This document shows positions 16,323-24,104 of a stretch of 51,008 bases of DNA, in pieces. The stretch's first letter is position 1. Each line of letters begins with the position of its first letter. The notes under the pieces were generated by a model, which ran no database searches, was not told where the DNA came from, and saw only the letters and a program-made list of their open reading frames with translations. The DNA lies in the NCBI GenBank assembly GCA_003170295.1, contig PNAJ01000048.1, forward strand, positions 3,503 through 54,510. Reading direction: 5' to 3'. This DNA is from Bryobacterales bacterium (GTDB lineage: Bacteria > Acidobacteriota > Terriglobia > Bryobacterales > Bryobacteraceae). The translations under genes and the position numbers were made by a program.

Positions 16323-17561
16323 ATGGCCCGGAAAAAGGAACCCACGAAAAATGCGCTCCCTGTGAATCCGAGTTCGATGGAACCGCAATTCTCGCAGCCC
16401 ACCGCCTCGCCTGATCCTTCGAAGTTTACCGTCGCGCATGGCAACGACAACCCTCTTTATAACAAAGTTCAAAAGAGCCTATTGCAGGCGATTCCTCCGC
16501 CTCGCGCGGGAGCGAGCTTGACGATGACGCTCGATCAGGTTCTGGGAAGCGCGGGCCCGAAAACCGTTGCCGCGATCGAGAAGGCCGGCCAGATTGTGTT
16601 TCATTCCCTCGGCGATACCGGGTCGGTCAAGGGGCCGCAATCGCAGTCGCTGGTGACCGACAAGATGGTCGAGGATTTCGCGGACCCGAACGCGGCGGAC
16701 CGTCCGACGTTTTGCTTTCATCTGGGAGACATCGTCTACAGTTTCGGCGAAGCGCAATTTTATTACGACCAGTTTTACGAGCCGTACCGGGCGTATCCAG
16801 CGCCGATTTTCGCCGTGCCGGGCAATCATGATGGATTGGTGTATTCGGGCGAAGGCGTGCCATCGCTCGCGGCATTCCTGCGGAACTTCGTGAGCGCGGA
16901 GCCGGTGAAGACTCCCGAATCGGGTGGTCTGATTCGCACGGCGATGACGCAACCAGCGGTCTATTTCACGCTCGATGCGCCGTTTGTCACCATCATCGGC
17001 CTCTACAGCAACGTGCTCGAAGACCCCGGTGTGGTATCGAGCGAGGGAGTCGAGAGCTCGCCCGTGGACGATCAGCAACTCACCTTCCTGGTAAACGCGC
17101 TCCAGCAGGCCAAGAAGAAGGGCGGCGCGACGATCGTGGTGACGCATCATCCTCCTTATAGCGGCGGCGCGGCGCATGGAGGGAGTCCCAAAATGCTGGC
17201 CGATATCGACGCGGCTTGCACCAAGGCGGGCTATTGGCCGCATGCACACCTGTCGGGGCACGCGCACAATTATCAGAGGTTCACGCGAACCGTGAATAAG
17301 TTCGATATCCCGTACGTCGTGTGCGGAAACGGAGGCCATGGGCTGAGCCCGATTAAGGGAACGCCGCGGACACCAGTCAATGTAAACGCGGAGGTGATCT
17401 TTGAAAATTACGACGCGACGGATTACGGATACTTGCGAATCATTGTGGATTCGAAGCAAATGCGGATCGAGTTCCACGACGAGCAAGTAGGGCAAGTGTT
17501 CAAGTCCCCGTCAGATGCCGTGACGGTGGATCTGGCGTCGCACACCATGATTTCGAATTAA
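16323..17561 (+). CDS. purple-acid-phosphatase-like metallophosphoesterase
   Basis: A 412-residue calcineurin-fold phosphoesterase. The five metal-ligand motifs appear in the purple acid phosphatase order: GDTG (97-100), GDIVY (135-139), GNHD (167-170), VVTHH, and SGHAHNYQRF. The first motif lacks the D-x-H seen in many bacterial calcineurin-like enzymes, favouring the PAP-like subgroup. No signal peptide is evident; the first 40 residues are charged and proline-containing, so it may be cytoplasmic or exported by another route. AAGGAG precedes the ATG by nine bases. It ends tail to tail with thrC, overlapping four bases. Confidence 0.87.
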   Translation: MARKKEPTKNALPVNPSSMEPQFSQPTASPDPSKFTVAHGNDNPLYNKVQKSLLQAIPPPRAGASLTMTLDQVLGSAGPKTVAAIEKAGQIVFHSLGDTGSVKGPQSQSLVTDKMVEDFADPNAADRPTFCFHLGDIVYSFGEAQFYYDQFYEPYRAYPAPIFAVPGNHDGLVYSGEGVPSLAAFLRNFVSAEPVKTPESGGLIRTAMTQPAVYFTLDAPFVTIIGLYSNVLEDPGVVSSEGVESSPVDDQQLTFLVNALQQAKKKGGATIVVTHHPPYSGGAAHGGSPKMLADIDAACTKAGYWPHAHLSGHAHNYQRFTRTVNKFDIPYVVCGNGGHGLSPIKGTPRTPVNVNAEVIFENYDATDYGYLRIIVDSKQMRIEFHDEQVGQVFKSPSDAVTVDLASHTMISN

Positions 17562-18736
17562 CGCGGAAATCTCGGCGAATACGCTTCCAAATATTTGAGA
17601 CCGCTTCCGGTGTTATAGATGACGATCCGCTCCTGCGGCGTAAGAAATCCGCTGGCGAGCAGCTTGTTCAGCGCCGCGACGCACGCGCCGCCTTCCGGAG
17701 CCGCGAAAATTCCTTCGTCCGTGGCCAACTCGACGGCCGCCTCGATCATCTCTTCATCGCTCACCGCGATGCAGGTTCCGGCGCTCTGGCGCACGGCGTC
17801 GAGCACCAGAAAATCGCCCAGCGCTTTGGGAACTCGCAACCCGCTCGCGATGGTTTCGGCATGCTCAAAAAACTCGCTGCGTGGCTTGCCTTCCTCAAAC
17901 GCTTTAACGATCGGCGCGCAGCCCTCGGCTTGCACCGCGATCATCTTGGGACGCTTCGAAGAAATCCATCCGAGCGCTTCCATTTCCGCGAATGCCTTCC
18001 ACATGCCAATCAGGCCCACGCCGCCGCCGCAGGGATAAAAAATCGCGTCTGGGAGCTGCCAGCGAAACTGCTCGGCAACCTCGTAGCCCATTGTTTTCTT
18101 ACCTTCGATGCGATACGGTTCTTTCAAAGTACTGACGTCGAACCAGCCTTCTTGATCCTTGCGCGACGCAACCATCTTCGCGCAATCGCTGATCAGGCCA
18201 TCCACCAGCGTGACATGGGCGCCCGCCGCGCGGCACTCGATGTAATTTGCTTGCGGCACGTCGCGCGGCATGAAAATATGCGCTTCGATTCCGGCCGCGG
18301 CGGCGTAAGCGGCCATGGCTCCCGCAGCGTTGCCCGCCGATGGAATCGCGACTTTTTTCACGCCCAGCTCCACGCACATCGACACAGCGCAGGATAGTCC
18401 GCGAGCTTTGAAACTGCCGGTGGGGTTGACGCCTTCGTCTTTCACCCACAGGTCTTCGCTGCCTATACGCGCGCCGAGACGCTTGGTGTGAACCAGCGGC
18501 GTCATGCCCTCGCCGAGCGAGATCATCGCGGCGGGCTTCGATACTGGCAGCACCGGGGCGTATCGCCACATGCTGGTGGGACCGCTCGGAATCCATTCGC
18601 GGCTCCAGCCTTCCCGCAGTTTGTCGAGGTCGTAGCGGACCAGCAGAGGTCCTCCGCATTCGCACAGGTTGTGGAGCTGCCCGGCTTCGTGGCGTTTGCC
18701 GCAGGCGGCGCATTCAAGGTGAGTGATCGTGGTCAT
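17558..18736 (-). CDS. thrC: threonine synthase
   Basis: PLP enzyme converting O-phosphohomoserine to threonine. This 392-residue form has an N-terminal zinc-ribbon-like pattern (C9, C12, C25, C27), then SLGEGMTPL, and the PLP lysine K110 in NPTGSFKARG. The cofactor-phosphate loop is GGGVGL, and SAGNAAGA is the substrate-side block. I chose the ATG at 18736; an in-frame GTG 42 bases upstream would place REP sequence inside the protein. Alternative: another PLP fold-II enzyme, but the zinc-ribbon start and GSFK motif fit archaeal-type threonine synthases. It follows pyrF across a REP pair. Confidence 0.9.
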   Translation of the reverse strand: MTTITHLECAACGKRHEAGQLHNLCECGGPLLVRYDLDKLREGWSREWIPSGPTSMWRYAPVLPVSKPAAMISLGEGMTPLVHTKRLGARIGSEDLWVKDEGVNPTGSFKARGLSCAVSMCVELGVKKVAIPSAGNAAGAMAAYAAAAGIEAHIFMPRDVPQANYIECRAAGAHVTLVDGLISDCAKMVASRKDQEGWFDVSTLKEPYRIEGKKTMGYEVAEQFRWQLPDAIFYPCGGGVGLIGMWKAFAEMEALGWISSKRPKMIAVQAEGCAPIVKAFEEGKPRSEFFEHAETIASGLRVPKALGDFLVLDAVRQSAGTCIAVSDEEMIEAAVELATDEGIFAAPEGGACVAALNKLLASGFLTPQERIVIYNTGSGLKYLEAYSPRFPR

Positions 18737-18757
18737 TTTCGTCTTCTTTCGGATTTT

Positions 18758-18831
18758 GACACCGCTCCCTTTGGTCACGGCTCGGAAGCGGCTCTACCTC
18801 TTAGCGAGCCGTGACCGCAGGGAGCGGTGTC
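18758..18831. repeat. REP pair (27-base inverted repeat) at the pyrF 3' end
   Basis: Arms at 18758-18784 and 18805-18831 are inverted copies differing at two positions, with a 20-base spacer. Each arm is a diverged form of the REP near RAYT (compare CGAGCCGTGACC-GC-AGGGAGCGGT with the 5525 copy). The right arm is the last coding part of pyrF, and its TAA is at 18801-18803. Folded in RNA, the pair would separate pyrF from thrC and could lower thrC expression or stabilise the upstream message. Confidence 0.85.
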
Positions 18832-19493
18832 TGAATCTCATCGAGAATTTTGAACAACTCCGCCCGCGGATCTTCGGCTCGTGTAACTTGCCGGCCGATG
18901 ACGAGATAATCGGCACCGCTCGCGATCGCTTCGGCAGGCGTTGCAACGCGTTTCTGATCGCCCGCGGATTTCCCTGCGGAGCGAACACCCGGAATCACCA
19001 GCGTCATATTCGGACCGGTCATCGCGCGTACTTTTGCAACTTCGAGTGACGAGCACACGATGCCATGCACCCCAGCCTCGATCGCATGGCCGACTCGTTT
19101 TTCAACCAGCTCGCCGAGCGTGAGCGCGTATCCCTCATCGAGAACATCGTTTTCATCGAAGCTGGTCAGGACGGTGACGGCCAACAGTTTTAATGACGAG
19201 CCGCGTCCCGCTACGGCGGCTTCCATCACTTGCTTGACGGCGTGGATCGTGAGGAAATCGACGCCGCTGACCGAGATCGCCGCGACCGCGCGCTTCACCT
19301 GCTCGCCGATATCGTAGAGTTTCAAATCAAGGAAGACGCGCTTTCCCTGCCCTTTCAACTCGCGTACGAAATCCATACCAGCAACGGCGTATAGTTCCAG
19401 GCCGACCTTATAAAAATCCGCCGCGTCGCCAAGAGACGCGACTAGCGCACGTGCCTCGGCGGCCGATGGTACATCGAGCGCGATGATGATCAT
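18801..19493 (-). CDS. pyrF: orotidine 5'-phosphate decarboxylase
   Basis: Last step of UMP synthesis. 230 residues in the family range. The catalytic DxKxxD array is in VFLDLKLYDIG (K58, with D56 and D61); LDVPSAAEA starts the barrel. The phosphate-binding end is VIPGVRSAGKSAGDQKR and DYLVIGRQVTRAEDP. The last residues, after ILDEIQ, read TPLPAVTAR and are encoded by the right arm of the REP pair, so the native C-terminus seems to have been replaced by repeat-derived sequence. The start overlaps the selD stop by four bases. Confidence 0.95.
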   Translation of the reverse strand: MIIIALDVPSAAEARALVASLGDAADFYKVGLELYAVAGMDFVRELKGQGKRVFLDLKLYDIGEQVKRAVAAISVSGVDFLTIHAVKQVMEAAVAGRGSSLKLLAVTVLTSFDENDVLDEGYALTLGELVEKRVGHAIEAGVHGIVCSSLEVAKVRAMTGPNMTLVIPGVRSAGKSAGDQKRVATPAEAIASGADYLVIGRQVTRAEDPRAELFKILDEIQTPLPAVTAR

Positions 19494-20509
19494 AAAACTC
19501 GCAGAGGCTTGGTTTGACGTTCCAGGACTCGCCCAATTCGATATGCGGCGGGAAACTTTCGTTCGAGTGCCAACGCGTCTTTTTCCGGCATCGCGATCAG
19601 CAGCCCTCCCGAGGTTTGCGGATCGTAAAACAGATCGTCAAACGGAGAAGAACCTTCGAGACACGATGCCACGAATTCTCGATTATTGCCGAGTCCACCC
19701 GAAAAAGCGCCCGCCTGTGCATATTCAATCGCGCCATCGAGAAAACGAACCAGGGACGAATCGATCTCGATCGTGATCTTACTTCCGATCGCCATTTCCC
19801 GCGCATGCCCGAACAATCCGAAACCCGTCACATCGGTAAGCCCGTGGACTTCGAGAGATTCGATGGCTTCGGCGGCGGCACGATTCAGCGTCAGCATTTG
19901 TGCAATCGCCCCATTGACGTGCTCGTCTTTGGCGATGCCGCGTTTGAGCGCCGTCGAGATCACGCCGGTTCCGATTTTCTTGGTGAACATGAGAACATCG
20001 CCGGGAAGCGCGCCGGTGTTGGTCTTCACACGATCCGGATGGACGGTTCCCGTAATCGCGTATCCAAACTTAATTTCGGGATCGTTCACGCTGTGGCCGC
20101 CCAGGATAACGCAGCCCCCTTCATGGATTTTCTCGGCTCCGCCTTTCAGGATCTGTTCGAGAGTATCGAGATCGCCCGATGCGGGCCAGGCAAGAATCGA
20201 CAGCGCGGTGAGAGGGCGGCCACCCATGGCGTACACGTCGCTGAGGGCATTCGCCGCCGCGATGGCGCCGAAAGTATACGGATCGTCGACAACGGGAGTG
20301 AAAAAATCGACCGTTTGCACGATCGCCAAATCCGGACTGACGCGGTAGACACCAGCATCATCGGCGGTATCGAAGCCGACTAATATGTTGCCGTCCGCAA
20401 CACGAGGGATGCGGGGAAGGACTTGATCCAGGATCTTGGGACTCAGCTTTGAAGCGCAGCCGCCCGCTTTCACTTGTCCGGTCAGTTTTGGGGAGGAGTG
20501 TGCCGACAC
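19490..20509 (-). CDS. selD: selenophosphate synthetase
   Basis: Makes selenophosphate from selenide and ATP, the selenium donor for selenocysteine and selenouridine. The catalytic segment is KAGGCASKLSPKIL: C18 and K21 align with C17 and K20 of E. coli SelD, while the second cysteine of the usual CGCK is serine here. Other blocks: VGFDTADDAGVYR, QTVDFFTPVVDDPYTFG, ILGGHSVNDPEIKFG, TDVTGFGLFGHA, DPQTSGGLL. The enzyme uses cysteine, not selenocysteine. Start is GTG at 20509. No selA or selB lies in the window; what uses its product here is unknown. Confidence 0.95.
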   Translation of the reverse strand: MSAHSSPKLTGQVKAGGCASKLSPKILDQVLPRIPRVADGNILVGFDTADDAGVYRVSPDLAIVQTVDFFTPVVDDPYTFGAIAAANALSDVYAMGGRPLTALSILAWPASGDLDTLEQILKGGAEKIHEGGCVILGGHSVNDPEIKFGYAITGTVHPDRVKTNTGALPGDVLMFTKKIGTGVISTALKRGIAKDEHVNGAIAQMLTLNRAAAEAIESLEVHGLTDVTGFGLFGHAREMAIGSKITIEIDSSLVRFLDGAIEYAQAGAFSGGLGNNREFVASCLEGSSPFDDLFYDPQTSGGLLIAMPEKDALALERKFPAAYRIGRVLERQTKPLRVL

Positions 20510-20554
20510 TTCTTCCTAGTGTACAGTGGGCGGCCTCAACTCTGCCGGGCTTCT

Positions 20555-20749
20555 TTACGCTGCCGCAATTTCCTTGACTTTATTCTTGCTTCCGGGCGGA
20601 CGGCCCCGCCGTTTCACTGTCGCCATCCAGGCCGGTGGACGGCCGCGGCGCTTCGTTCGTCCTTGAATCAAGCGCTCTAAAGTGAGAATGGCCTCTTCAA
20701 TCTGCTCGCGTTCGTGGCGTAATTCCCCCAACATTTTGAGTACATCCAT
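20555..20749 (-). CDS. small coiled-coil protein with two AT-hook motifs
   Basis: A 64-residue protein, probably nucleoid- or promoter-binding. Residues 1-30 form a charged amphipathic helix (LGELRHEREQIEEAILTLER) likely to dimerise as a coiled coil. The C-terminal half has two AT-hook cores, KRRGRPP at about 33-39 and 46-52, the second extended as PGSKNK. AT-hooks bind the minor groove of A+T-rich DNA. GGAAGG lies about seven bases before the ATG. Upstream (20793-20899) are two GTTCTGA-type dyads in A+T-rich DNA, so autoregulation is plausible. selD begins 45 bases downstream. Confidence 0.8.
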   Translation of the reverse strand: MDVLKMLGELRHEREQIEEAILTLERLIQGRTKRRGRPPAWMATVKRRGRPPGSKNKVKEIAAA

Positions 20750-20792
20750 TGTATGGCCTTCCGCTCCTTTACCTATTCTCTGAATTTCGCGC

Positions 20793-20815
20793 CGTTCTGA
20801 AAAAAGAACAGAACG
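20793..20815. promoter_or_regulatory. dyad CGTTCTG-N9-CAGAACG upstream of the AT-hook gene
   Basis: Arms CGTTCTG (20793-20799) and CAGAACG (20809-20815) are perfect inverted copies around an A-rich centre. A second overlapping option is GTTCT-N6-AGAAC (20794-20809). The half-site matches the larger palindrome at 20876-20899, which suggests two binding sites for one dimeric regulator. Confidence 0.6.
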
Positions 20816-20875
20816 GAAACATTACTGTACAGATGCAGTTCAAGCATAAACCTATGTTTAGGGCAATTTCAAGAG

Positions 20876-20899
20876 TTTTGTTCTGAAATCAGAACAAAA
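20876..20899. promoter_or_regulatory. perfect 11-2-11 palindrome, second GTTCTGA dyad
   Basis: TTTTGTTCTGA (20876-20886), two As, then TCAGAACAAAA (20889-20899): a perfect palindrome lying between the divergent-side AT-hook gene start (20749) and the stop of the transporter gene (20971). The inner GTTCTGA/TCAGAAC half-sites are shared with 20793-20815. It may also be a transcript hairpin, but sharing a half-site favours an operator. Confidence 0.6.
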
Positions 20900-20970
20900 T
20901 CTTAGAAACTCTCCCCCTTTTAGGTACTAGCGGTCCTAGCGGCTGTAAGGCAATGTAAAATTTTCCTATT

Positions 20971-22353
20971 TTAGACGAGCCGCCGTCTTTTCCAGAAGAA
21001 ATAGAACGGCAATCCGGCGATAATCAGGACCAACCCGATGCCGGATTCCCGCGGCGAACTCATGAGGGTGGAATAAAGGAGGGCGATTGCGACCATAACA
21101 AACAGGGCTGGGACCACCGGATAGCCCAAAACCCGGTATGGGCGAGGTAAATCGGGGCGGCGGATGCGCAAAACGATCACCGATGCCGCCGTCATTCCGT
21201 ACAATATCCAGCTTGGGAAGATCACCAGCGTATAGAGTTGCTTGTACTGCCCGCTGAGCAGGATCAGGGAGGACCACAGGCCCAGCAGCAGAATACACGC
21301 GCCTGGCGTGCGGAAGGATGGATGCACGCGGCTCAGAGCCTTGAAGAAATAACCGTCACGGGCCATCGCATAAGGGACGCGCGACCCCGACAAAATCGAT
21401 CCGTTTAATGCGGCGAAAATCGAAATCATGGCGGCGACGCTGACCAGGGCCCCGCCCGGTTGTCCCAACACGCGGCGCATCATCGATGCCGCCACTCGCT
21501 CGCTGGCGCCGACCTCTGCGCCGCTCAGCACGTAAAAATACGCCAGATTGGTGAGCAGATAAACGGCAATCATTAATACCGTGCCGGAGATGAGCGCGAG
21601 CGGCAGATTTCGCTGCGGGCGCTCGATCTCCGAGCCGAGCATTCCGGCGTTATTCCAGCCATCGTAAGCCCATAGCGCGGCGACTAGGGCTGCGAAAAAG
21701 CCCGCAATCCCGCCTGGATCCGCAGGCATTCCAATGTGGAAATTCGCCACCCTTCCCTGGCTCGATGCGAGTCCGGCGACGATCAATCCGCCGATTAGGG
21801 CCAGTTTCAGCGCGGTCACGCCAATCTGAACGCCTCCACCAACGCGGACGCCGACGTAATTAACTGCGGCCAGGAATAAGATTAGTCCAATCCCCAACAA
21901 TTGGCCGTATCGAATTTCGAGAGATCCGCCACCCGGGCCGATCGGCAATGGGATGGTGTAAGACACCACCTTGAGCGCGGGGAAAAAATCCGCGAGATAC
22001 GTGTAAAATCCAGTGGCCAGAGTCGCGATCGATGCCGCTTTCGCGACCCAGGTCTGAGTCCAGCCGTAAATGAAGCCGAAAAAGGGGCCGTATGTGGCGG
22101 TTAAATAGACATACTCGCCCCCGGCGTCGGGAAGGGCGGCTGAAAGTTCCGCGTACGTGAGGGCGCCGAACAGGGTGAGAATGCCCCCGAATATCCAGAC
22201 CACAAAAACCATTCGAGGCGTGCCGACCGCCTTAATCATGTCGGAGGGGACGAGAAAGATTCCGCTCCCTATAGCGGTTCCGATCACGATGGCGATGGCG
22301 GCCCACAATCCCAGGGCGCGGCGTAGGGTGGGTTCAGCAGGCGTTGGTGCCAG
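20971..22353 (-). CDS. amino-acid/polyamine permease (APC family), probable CTG start
   Basis: Inner-membrane transporter with about 12 helices. TM1 carries the substrate-binding loop VIGTAIGSGIFLVPSD; SAALPDAGGEYVYL and the AYDGWNNAGMLGSEIERPQRN block are typical of the LAT/APC group. A start at TTG 22308 would remove the usual leader. The frame continues upstream as LAPTPAEPTLRRALGLWAAI to a CTG at 22353 with GGGAG seven bases before it, and contains no ATG, GTG or other TTG up to the in-frame stop. So CTG, or the TTG, must be used. It overlaps the end of the upstream symporter gene by 20 bases. Confidence 0.88.
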   Translation of the reverse strand: MAPTPAEPTLRRALGLWAAIAIVIGTAIGSGIFLVPSDMIKAVGTPRMVFVVWIFGGILTLFGALTYAELSAALPDAGGEYVYLTATYGPFFGFIYGWTQTWVAKAASIATLATGFYTYLADFFPALKVVSYTIPLPIGPGGGSLEIRYGQLLGIGLILFLAAVNYVGVRVGGGVQIGVTALKLALIGGLIVAGLASSQGRVANFHIGMPADPGGIAGFFAALVAALWAYDGWNNAGMLGSEIERPQRNLPLALISGTVLMIAVYLLTNLAYFYVLSGAEVGASERVAASMMRRVLGQPGGALVSVAAMISIFAALNGSILSGSRVPYAMARDGYFFKALSRVHPSFRTPGACILLLGLWSSLILLSGQYKQLYTLVIFPSWILYGMTAASVIVLRIRRPDLPRPYRVLGYPVVPALFVMVAIALLYSTLMSSPRESGIGLVLIIAGLPFYFFWKRRRLV

Positions 22354-23791
22354 AGTGTTTCTCCCTGAAAACGTATGATGCGGCTAAGCCGATCGCGAAC
22401 GTGGCTGAGGAGCCTATGAGAACGTACCACGTCCAGGCGATGGGAGTGAAGAATCGGATGTAGAGCATCAGCGCGAGGCCCGATGCCATGGCGCACATCG
22501 CGGCGATCTCGCCCACGCGCTTGGTCAGCAGGCCGAGGAGAAAAACTCCCAGTAGCGAACCATAGATGATGGAGGCGATCGATAATCCGGCTTGCATCAC
22601 GCTGCCCCAATGACGTGCGACGAGTCCGACGCCGACCAGAATCGCTCCCCACAAGACGGTCGCGTAGCGGGCGCGTCCGAGCCACGTCGCATCGGAGGCG
22701 GGGCGCGATAACGGTTTCAGGAAATCCATCACAGTGGTCGATGCGAGCGAGTTCAGCGCCGCGCTGAGGTTCGACATCGCCGCTGCAAGGATCGCGGCGA
22801 TCACCAGTCCGGCAACACCCGTTGGAAGATGCTGCCAGATGAATAACGGATAGATTTGATCTTTGACGGCGGGAGGTGTTGCGTGATTGTCGGAATAGAG
22901 GACAAACAGGCACACACCGATCACGAGGAAAAGAGTGAACTGGATCACAATGACCACCCAGCTTGCGAAAAGCGCGGCGCGGCTTTGGCCTTCGGTCGGC
23001 GCGGCGAGCAGGCGCTGCACCATCAACTGCTCGGTGCCGTGACTCGCGGTGGTGAGCAAGCATCCGCCGATGAGGCCGGCCCAAAAGCTATACGTTCTGG
23101 TGAAAAAGATCGCCGGAGGAGCGAGACGGAAGTCGAACACTTGAAATTTTCCCAGCGGACCGGCCACATCGACAACGTGGGCCCAACCTCCGGGAATCTC
23201 ATGCAGGAGAACATGAAAACTGAGGACCGCGCCGATTACGTAGAGAATCATCTGGACGACGTCGGTCCAGATGACGGCGGTCAGGCCGCCTTCATAGGTG
23301 TAGATCAGCGTCAGGCAAACGATCACGACGATCGACGTTACTTCACCGGTGCCCAGAATGATCGAGATGACGATGGAGATCGCGAATACACGCACGCCTT
23401 CCGCGAGCGCGCGCAGGACCAGAAAAGTTCCCGCGGTGAGCCTGCGGATGCGGTTACCGAAGCGCACGCGCATCAACTCGTAGGCGGTGTACATCTCGCC
23501 GCGAAAATATGCTGGCAGAAAAAGCGCGGAAATGACGATGCGTGCCAGCAGATATCCGAACACGACTTGCAGAAATCCCAGGTTGTCTTGAAAGGAGAAC
23601 GCGGGCGTGCTGATCACCGTGAGAATGCTGGTCTCGGCCGAAACGATGGAGAGGGCGATTGCCCACCAGGGAACGGTCCGGCCACCGAGGAAGTAATCCT
23701 TCAGCGTTTTTTGCGAGTTGCGGAAACGAGTTCCGAACCAGGTGATGCCAGCGAGATAGAGAACGATGACTCCGAGGTCGGCCCAGCGCAT
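22334..23791 (-). CDS. sodium:solute symporter (SSS family)
   Basis: A 485-residue membrane protein with about 13 helices. Family blocks include FRNSQKTLKDYFLGGRTVPWWAI, SAETSILTVIS (sodium-site region), GGLTAVIWTDVVQM and AAAMSNLSAALNSLASTTVMDF. Substrate is uncertain: relatives carry sugars, proline, pantothenate or sialic acids. It overlaps the downstream permease and is likely co-transcribed with it. Confidence 0.92.
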   Translation of the reverse strand: MRWADLGVIVLYLAGITWFGTRFRNSQKTLKDYFLGGRTVPWWAIALSIVSAETSILTVISTPAFSFQDNLGFLQVVFGYLLARIVISALFLPAYFRGEMYTAYELMRVRFGNRIRRLTAGTFLVLRALAEGVRVFAISIVISIILGTGEVTSIVVIVCLTLIYTYEGGLTAVIWTDVVQMILYVIGAVLSFHVLLHEIPGGWAHVVDVAGPLGKFQVFDFRLAPPAIFFTRTYSFWAGLIGGCLLTTASHGTEQLMVQRLLAAPTEGQSRAALFASWVVIVIQFTLFLVIGVCLFVLYSDNHATPPAVKDQIYPLFIWQHLPTGVAGLVIAAILAAAMSNLSAALNSLASTTVMDFLKPLSRPASDATWLGRARYATVLWGAILVGVGLVARHWGSVMQAGLSIASIIYGSLLGVFLLGLLTKRVGEIAAMCAMASGLALMLYIRFFTPIAWTWYVLIGSSATFAIGLAASYVFREKHSGTNAC

Positions 23792-24104
23792 TCAGTTGAA
23801 GTCAGGATACAAGGCGCGAGGCACCATGCGCCAGCGAGAAAAATAATGACCTTTGTGGGGCGGACCCCCGGATTTACGTATTCTTCGGAGGAGCCGGCCC
23901 GGGGGGCCTGGCTGCGGACCAGGGGGTCCGCCCCACAAAGGGGATTGAGAACTGTTCAGCTAATGCCTTCGGTTTTCGGGAACAACTTTACGGGCGGCGG
24001 AGTCTAATATACGCCGATCAGCTTAGGGACGGTTGCGACTGGTTGCCGGGTTCGGCTATACTCCGCAAAGTACCAAATTCCCGAATCGCGTGAGGAGGTT
24101 GTCA
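23792..24104. other. 313-base intergenic stretch between divergent genes
   Basis: No gene is supportable. It should hold the promoters of the symporter operon (minus) and of the repeat-protein pair (plus), and contains the 19-base inverted repeat element described separately. I see no convincing -35/-10 pair. Confidence 0.5.
23851..23940. repeat. MITE-like element with 19-base perfect inverted ends
   Basis: CTTTGTGGGGCGGACCCCC at 23851-23869 is the exact reverse complement of 23922-23940. The 52-base interior is G+C-rich (GAGCCGGCCCGGGGGG). The outer TGTGGGGC matches the beginning of the family A palindromes at 7164 and 31408, so they may share an origin. No transposase is inside. Confidence 0.7.

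Noticed and set aside
22856..24007. 383-codon plus-strand open frame opposite the SSS symporter
   Set aside because: Asp/Glu/His-rich shadow of a membrane protein gene; no motif.
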